In this document: piece after piece, positions 58,017 to 64,000 of the stretch
Numbering within the stretch: the first letter of the stretch is position 1
How the letters are laid out: each line of letters starts with the position of its first letter
DNA from: Salvator merianae
Taxonomy: Eukaryota > Chordata > Lepidosauria > Squamata > Teiidae
Direction of reading: 5' to 3'
DNA length: 64,000 bases
NCBI GenBank assembly: GCA_003586115.2
Contig: QVOM02000029.1
Span: 32,208,625 to 32,272,624 of the forward strand
The notes under the pieces: model-generated
What the model saw: the letters and a program-made list of their open reading frames with translations, nothing else
Told to the model about the DNA's origin: nothing
The model's database searches: none
Translations under genes and position numbers: made by a program

Positions 58017-58359
58017 AGTGCACAAAGTTCATTCTGCCTGTGCTGTTAGTATACCTGCACCTGTTCTTAATCATAACAGAAATTTCTGGACTCCTTTCTC
58101 GCTTTCTGTAGCAAATATACTATATCATCCGGCTGACACACACTTGATGCAGATCTTCAAAAGCATTTAAGAGCAATCCATAGGTTCTGTTTCTTAAGAG
58201 CACATATACAGTTGTTAATATTTCCACTTAGCAAATTAAACTGCTAGTCTATATTCTGTTTATAGAGTTGGAAAAGACTGGCAGATTTGCAAAAATGACC
58301 AGGAATTCAGGAAAGAAAAAGGAAGTTTATTTATGCTTGCTGCATATTGGAAGCAAAAG

Positions 58360-58450
58360 AAAGGGCTTTTTATTTATTTGAAACATTTTATATCACTTTC
58401 CATCCAAAGATCCCAAAGCAGTTCACAGCAATAAAGTATAAAAGCAAAGC
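58360..58450 (-). repeat. LINE/SINE 3' tail, antisense
   Basis: TTTTTATTTATTTGAAACAT, then CACTTTCCATCCAAAGATCC and AAAGCAGTTCACAGC, the reverse complement of a common reptile LINE/SINE 3' end. Confidence 0.5.
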
Positions 58451-58809
58451 AAACCAACCAGTATGTTTTGGAATCTGAGGTGTGGGCAGTACAAAGCTCT
58501 TGGTTTTATTTTTGAAAAATAAATGCTAGTTGTGCTGGCTTGTAGTGTTAAATCTGCTTTCTAAAAAAGAAAGAAGTGAATGTTGAAGGCTTCGTGTTAA
58601 ATGAATTCTTTCTTCACACTGTGTGTAGTTAAACTACGGATGAAAACTCCAATATGTTACTGATGTCAGTCTGCTCAGGTGGTTCCAAGGAAGAGCACAC
58701 ATATCCAAGGAGGAGAATGTTTACAGTATCAAAAATTGTGCGTGTCTGAACAAGAGTTGCTGTAGAATCCCGACAGAAGATGATTTATGGTATTCTCATA
58801 TCCTATTTG

Positions 58810-58900
58810 TGAGCACTCCATTGACAACTGCTTGGCTGCTGTGATGAGAGAATGCTGGGTTAAATGGGCATCTGCTGTTATATGATGGATTGTCACAGGC
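58810..58900 (+). repeat. CR1-type 3' module
   Basis: TTGGCTGCTGTGATGAGAGA, then ATGCTGGGTTAAATGGGCA, a decayed CR1 3' module. Confidence 0.4.
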
Positions 58901-58909
58901 ATTTATAAA

Positions 58910-60160
58910 CTATGACAGTACATGTTATGCATAAATAAAGGCTCCAATTTTCTAAAAATATACAGAAGACAGTTACCTTAACATGAGGCAAACTGGAACT
59001 AGACAGATAAAATTTATAATGGGTGCTGCAAACCTGGAGGCAAGAAGTGCAAGCCAGGAGAAGAAATCTTTTCCAAAAGCTCTGTCACAGCATGGAAATA
59101 TCTCAGTTCCAAATTGCCTTTGCTTTTCCATGTCCAGAGTAAAATTAATTGCAGTAGAATCCATGCCATGCAGACCCAAGTGATATAAACCAGACAGCTG
59201 AAACACCCACTCTCTCTGTGTGAGACCTTTAGGCTGCTGCCAGATGTACTTGTGAGAAACTGAGGGCATTCTTTTATTGTTGAATTTGGATCTTCAGGGT
59301 GCACAGAGAGGCATGTAAGATGGTTTGAATTCAGTAGGTTCAAGGTACCAAACATCATCTCTCTTGATGTCTGATATCCAAGGCCCTACTGTACATTATT
59401 CATTGAAATACAATACATTAGATTTCACCACTAGAGGACATTCAAGATTCATCTTCAAAAATACTATTTTTTTTTCAACTGAACTAATGCTTTCATGCCA
59501 CAAAATATATTTATAAACTTAGTACAGTATCATAGATTCGTGTTCCAATCTGGCCTGCAAATTGCATGTCAATGAGTATTTAATATTTAGAACATGTTCC
59601 CTTTGGCAAGCAGTTATAACATTGTGACTCTAAGATGCAAAGGTTTATTTCAATGACATCATGTTAAAGACCTGGAAGGCATGAAAAAACTGGACTGCTA
59701 GGACAAACAGATGATTTCCTAGTCTCTGATTATATCTACCATGGGGAAAGGGGTAGCACTGGGGCAACCAGAGGGCTTTTGCGTCTCATGCATTCACATC
59801 ACATGTTATGTCCTTTATCCATCTCAGGGATGTGAAAAAAGCAAGATTAAAGTTCTAAGGGCACATTTATGGCGTGGAATGTAACAGGGATGGTTTGTGC
59901 TGTGGCTGGGAGCTTGTTACTGAGAACAGACTTGCCTGCCCTAGTTGGCTTGGTGGAGGAGCAGGAGAAAGTCATGAATAAAAACATAAATATATTTTAT
60001 CTACAGGCTAAATGAAATTGTAGAACAGATAAAAGTAAAAACAGGCATAAAAGTACAACTAGAGCATTGTAACAACTATTACGTGGTCAGAGTAAATTAG
60101 TAAAAGATAACAAATATAAGAAGGGCTCAAAGTAAGATGAGACCAAAGTATCAGACCACC
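58910..60160. other. Intergenic, no recognisable feature
   Basis: No long frame or repeat signature recognised. Overlapping frames near 59000-59350 on both strands have no identifiable product. Confidence 0.4.
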
Positions 60161-60164
60161 TGAT

Positions 60165-60870
60165 TTTATTTATTTATTTTGCATTTTTATCCCATCCTAT
60201 ACCTGAAGGTCTCAGGATGGGTTACAACAATAAAAACAGAATGTAAAATGCACATACTAAAAACAGTACTAGTGCTAGAAGTGGGGAGGGGAAGCTGTTT
60301 CCTTAGTCAAAGGCAAGGGCAAGTAGTTGCATCTTCACTGCTGTCCTAAAGATGCAATGCAAAGATGCCTGATGCATCTCAGGAGGGAGAGTCTTCCACA
60401 GTCTGGGGGGCACCACTGAAAAGGCCCTATCCTGGGTGCCTACCTTTCTAGCTCCTAAAGGTGATGGTACCATCAGGAGGGCCTCATCTGCAGATCTTAA
60501 GGCATAGGCAGGTTCTTGATATGAGAGAAGGTGTTCCTTTAGGTATTTGAGGCCGAAGCCATTTAGGGCCTTAAAGTTTAAGGTTAACACCTTGAATAGG
60601 GCTTGGTGTTGAATTGGTATCGAATTGGCAGCCAGTGCAGCTCTTTTAAGACCAACATAATATGCATCTGGCCAGCTGTTCCAGTCAGCAGACCTGTTGC
60701 TGCATTCTGCATAAGCTGTGACTTCCAAACTGTCATCACGGGCTGCCCCGTGTAAAGTGCATTACAATAATCCAATCTGGAAGTTACCAAAGCATGGATT
60801 ACTGCTTTGACCAGATGACTTCTGTCCAGCAGGGGCTGTAGCTGGTGAATGAGCCATAGCTGGAGGCAGG
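60165..60870 (-). repeat. L2-like LINE 3' half, antisense
   Basis: The minus strand encodes MVTSRLDYCNALYTGQPVMT, then QLMQNAATGLLTGTAGQMHI, LKELHWLPIRYQ and LTLNFKALNGFGLKYLKEHL, then ...AFSVVPPRLWKTLPPEMHQ, in two overlapping frames. It closely parallels 17735-18610, including the tail reading AAATAAATAAA at its low-coordinate end. Confidence 0.8.
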
Positions 60871-61860
60871 CACTTTTAAGACCAATAACAAAAAAATGGT
60901 GATTACAAAAGTCACTGTAGGGTTGGTGTCGCTCAAGAGAAATTTCATAACATCTCTATGGGAACTGCCTGGGAGATGTTTGATTAAAGACATAATTAAT
61001 TCTTCCCAGAACACAAAAGGACATCTTAGAAGAATATGTTCTACTGATTCTAATTCACTTTTACAGAGAAAAAGTCTAGTAGTTAAATGGAGTCCCCTTG
61101 AGTCTACATGTTAATATTTGAGTAGGTAGAGCATTAATTCTGGATTTCATAAAGGCTGTCCTATAAATACTGCTGATCAGTGTATTAGGATATGATGTCA
61201 TTCTGTAGATATTAGTACAAATGATAAGGATGAGCGCAAAGAATTGGCATTAGAAATAAGATCTGGCATGGACAGGTTCAGCAAATGTTGGTTGATGTTC
61301 AGTGACATTATGGACCATCTGGAACAATAGTTCAGGGATACACATATATGAGTAAGTTTATTAGTAACAGAATTGTAGCAGGAGCTGACATAGGAGACTT
61401 TTGCTAAATCAGAAATAAGTCCTTTCATATTTTTGAAAATGTAGATTCTAAAGCCAGCCCTTAAATGCAAAATTCCACATGTTATATCTAAAGGGCATGG
61501 CTCCATTTCCAAGAAAGTTACTGAACTTGGAACACATCAAGGAATATTTAAGATGTCTCTCAGAAGGTTAGACTAGATTATGCTAAGATCTTTAAATGCT
61601 GCTTTTACCCAGATGGGGGAGCTGTGTGAGAGTTTAGATAGTAATTTAGCTTTTGTAACTTGGATGGAGTAAATCTGCCACTTTTTGAGTAGGAAAAAAC
61701 ACAATGGAGCAGAAACAACTGCAAGTTTAACTTTCTGTATAGCTAGATTCCAATGATGAAGCCAGGATAACGTGTATTTGAATAGTAGAGAATTCAAGAA
61801 TATGGTATGGATTCTGAAGGAAATAAATAAAACCAGAAACTCGTGTTTGAGAAAAGAAGG
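60870..61860 (-). repeat. LINE C-terminal fragment, possibly R4/Dong-like
   Basis: The minus strand gives NSLLFKYTLSWLHHWNLAIQ, then AKLLSKLSHSSPIWVKAAFK, MEMEPCPLDITCGILHLRAG, and later FWEELIMSLIKHLPGSSHRD with FLLSDTNPTVTFVI. The order (RT-distal text, then a cysteine/histidine-bearing 'CPFVFWEEL' block) recalls R4-type LINEs known in lizards. I am sure it is a decayed LINE-like coding region, not of the clade. Confidence 0.45.
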
Positions 61861-62225
61861 GTGGTATTTCTTGACTGATAGTTGAATGTGGTGGGATTTT
61901 GCAGGTGGTCAGCTGATCAAACTCAAAGAAACAGGTTAAGGGGGGAAGAAGAAATGATGCAAAAAGGACTGTAAAGAATGAGTTTCTTTAAAAAAAACTT
62001 AGGCTGCATCCAGACGTCGCTTACTTATTCCGCTGTATTTGGATATTCTAGAATAAAGCATGGATATTCCAGAATAAAAAAAAAACCCTGAACAAATCAA
62101 AAAGATGGAAATTCACATTTGGGAAAGAAAGGGTGATATTTCCTGACTGATTCTCAGGGTGGGTGGGACATTGTGTGAGGCCAATTAATACATTTTCAAA
62201 CACAAAAGAACAGGTTAGATGAAGG
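61838..62225. repeat. Two-copy tandem direct repeat, unit about 260 bases
   Basis: AAAAGAAGGGTGGTATTTCT, then TGACTGATAG and AAACAGGTTA in copy 1 (61850-61940) recur in the same order as GAAAGAAAGGGTGATATTTC, CTGACTGATT and GAACAGGTTA in copy 2 (62122-62218). Between them is text with AT-rich pairs (TGGATATTC-TAGAATAAA, repeated at 62040 and 62062). Confidence 0.5.
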
Positions 62226-62261
62226 GCAAAAGGGAACAAGGCAGAAGAGCAGAAAGAGGGT

Positions 62262-62325
62262 GGCATGTAAAAGGGTGGCATGGTATAGGGATGGCATGAA
62301 AGAGGGTGGCATGGCATAGGGGCGC
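62262..62325 (+). repeat. Short minisatellite, GGGTGGCAT units
   Basis: GGGTGGCATG, or a close variant, occurs four times in about 60 bases (near 62259, 62274, 62289 and 62306), separated by 5-8 bases of A/T-rich spacer, ending where the CR1 begins. Confidence 0.65.
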
Positions 62326-62700
62326 TCTATTTAGCCTGCAGAAGAGAAGACTGAGAGGAGACATGATAGCTGTTTTCAAGTATCTGAAGGGCTGTCACAG
62401 TGCAGAAGGATTGGCCCTATTCTCAGTTGCACAAGAAGGAAGGACTAGAAATAATGGGATGAAAATTCAAGAGAGTAGATACAGGCTAGATATTAGGAAA
62501 AACTTTCTGACCGTAAGGGCAATCAGTCACTGGAACAAGTTGCCACAGGAGGTGGTGGGCTCTCCTTCACAGGAGGTCTTCAAGGAAAGGCTGGACAGAT
62601 ATCTGTCTGGGATGCTTTAGTGAATCCTGCATTGAGCAGGGGGTTGGACTCGATGACCCTGGAGGTCCCTTCCAACTCTATGATTCTATGATTCTATTCA
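62326..62700 (+). repeat. CR1 LINE, 5'-truncated 3' end
   Basis: The plus strand encodes LQKRRLRGDMIAVFKYLKGC, then NFLTVRAISHWNKLPQEVVG and SQEVFKERLDRYLSGML, the last part of the CR1 ORF2. The 3' end reads GGGGTTGGACTCGATGACCC, then CTTCCAACTCTATGATTCTA and TGATTCTATTC, the diagnostic CR1 terminal repeat. It is relatively well preserved: this frame is open for 104 codons. Confidence 0.9.
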
Positions 62701-64000
62701 GGGGTGTAGGGAAATACACTTCAAAGATGCATATAGGATTTCCATGCAATTTCTCTGTGACAGTCAAATGTCTACCTAAAGCAAGCAGCTTATTGTATGT
62801 ACCGGGTGTACATATGGAGAATATTCAGCAGAATTCTGGGAATGCAAATAAGGTAATAAATAACTTTGGTCAAAATTAAGAGTTATCTCTTAATATTTAT
62901 TCTGCTGTAGAGCAAAGGATTTTACTTTGCTATCCATATCCACTGGCAAAGTGATCTCCAGTAGAGCTAACTGAGGTGAATGGATTATTAAAGCAATTCT
63001 ATCTGCACAGATCCTGTCACATTGACTGCACTGTGCAGCGATCTGTTTGGAGATAAAACTGTTATTTTGGCTTGATTTTCAGTGCCTAGACATTCAAATA
63101 TGAAGCTGGACTTCAGGGCAAATTTGAAGGGTCTGCAGGTGCAATTTGGGTGTGGGAGGAAAGGGGTGCTAAGAATGTTGTTAGGTGTGTGAGACTTTGG
63201 GCACAGTCCGACATTGTAAATTTAATCCATATCAGAAGACTATGAGGACTGAATTCCTATTCTGATTGTTCCCACATTTGCATTTTAACACGGTCTCGAT
63301 ATGGACTTGCTCATTCTCACACTGGAGTTTCCTGTGCTTGGCATGGGGAAGCTGGACCTTTTCTGCCTCCACCCTTGCCAAATTCCTCTCCCTGTGCAGT
63401 CAGTGATTGGCTGCAGTCCCAATGTACAAATCCTGACTTCACAGCGGCGACCAAGTCAAGCTCTGCCCTCTGTATGACCTCGCTGCTGCCTCAGAACATG
63501 GATTCACTTGGTGACATTACTAGTCATTTGCTGTTTCCTCCTTCTCCCCCTGCAGTCTGTATCTACACAAGCAGAGCTTTAATACCCCATCTACTGCACA
63601 ATAAAACTTCTTAAACGACAGGTGGCGATTTCTGCTCCATTGCAACTGCACATTCACGCAATTGCGCAATATAATAGTAGCAGAAAAGCAGGGAGAGGTC
63701 TTTGAAGAGGGGCAAGAATGGGGGGAGACGTGGAGGGGACTCTATTATCATGATAGTGAGTTAATGGCCAGCAAATGGATTCTGCCTCCCCTCCCCTCGA
63801 GACATCCACAGTGGCATGTGTCCCAATAGGTAGCTGTGTGCTGCTGACAGCAAAACTGATACTGAGTGGGTTTTTTGTTGGGGCTAGAGGACTGCACCCC
63901 CAAACAGGCACAGTCTGTTTTTTTGGTTTAATCAGCAAACGGACATGGAGGAAGCCTTTAATTTTTTCCTGGCAGTGTCAAATGGGGGATAAAGAAAGAG
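62701..64000. other. Intergenic, no recognisable gene
   Basis: RGS22 is the expected next gene but no RGS-like exon is seen. A GC-richer block at about 63180-63660 ends near AATAAAACTTCTTAAACGAC; it may be an element but no repeats were paired. Confidence 0.4.

Noticed and set aside
53300..64000. RGS22 exons expected from synteny
   Set aside because: No RGS-domain or other matching exon text was recognised; the gene probably starts beyond the right edge.

Overview
This is a vertebrate nuclear window, almost certainly from a squamate reptile and probably a lizard. Coding exons are short, flanked by GT/AG splice sites and scattered through AT-rich introns. The repeats are typical of squamates: a Bov-B LINE, CR1 LINEs (one ending in the diagnostic repeated TTCTATGA tail), an L2-like LINE with SINE-type tails, an R4-like LINE fragment, Sauria-type and other tRNA-derived SINEs, a Tc1 transposon and several small foldback DNA transposons. 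There is no prokaryotic or plasmid content.

Three protein-coding genes are supported, in the same order and orientation as the human 8q22 block viewed in reverse complement. (1) SPAG1, minus strand, runs off the left edge. Six coding exons (start codon to the start of the first TPR repeat) lie between 1453 and 14421, and a CpG-rich promoter lies at 22.6-23.1 kb. (2) POLR2K (RPB12, the small zinc-binding subunit shared by RNA polymerases I, II and III), minus strand, is complete: three coding exons between 25719 and 29487 encode 58 residues. (3) FBXO43 (Emi2/Erp1, the meiotic APC/C inhibitor), plus strand, has a complete coding sequence: four coding exons between 43224 and 53020 encode 661 residues. 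RGS22 would be expected further right, but no exon of it is seen here.

Layout: 1-14.4 kb, SPAG1 exons and introns with LINE, SINE and Tc1 debris; 14.4-22.6 kb, SPAG1 intron 1 with L1-like and L2-like antisense fragments; 22.6-23.1 kb, SPAG1 promoter with a near-perfect RFX X-box; 24-25 kb, copy 1 of an unclassified 1-kb repeat; 25.6-30.1 kb, POLR2K and its promoter; 31-34 kb, nested transposons (Bov-B containing a retro-insertion that contains a palindromic MITE); 34.8-35.4 kb, a GC-rich island that is the likely FBXO43 promoter; 37.7-40.1 kb, a decayed CR1; 43.2-53.3 kb, FBXO43, with an L2-like LINE and a foldback element in intron 2; 53.3-64 kb, intergenic, with copy 2 of the unclassified repeat, another palindromic MITE, L2-like and R4-like antisense fragments and a CR1 3' end.

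The genes share a neighbourhood rather than a pathway: dynein-arm assembly (SPAG1), general transcription (POLR2K) and meiotic arrest (FBXO43). No wholly new system was found. The strongest leads are the X-box in the SPAG1 promoter, the unclassified 1-kb repeat family, the palindromic MITE family, the nested insertion in Bov-B and a Tc1 remnant with fish-like ends. All repeat identifications are by eye and their boundaries are approximate.
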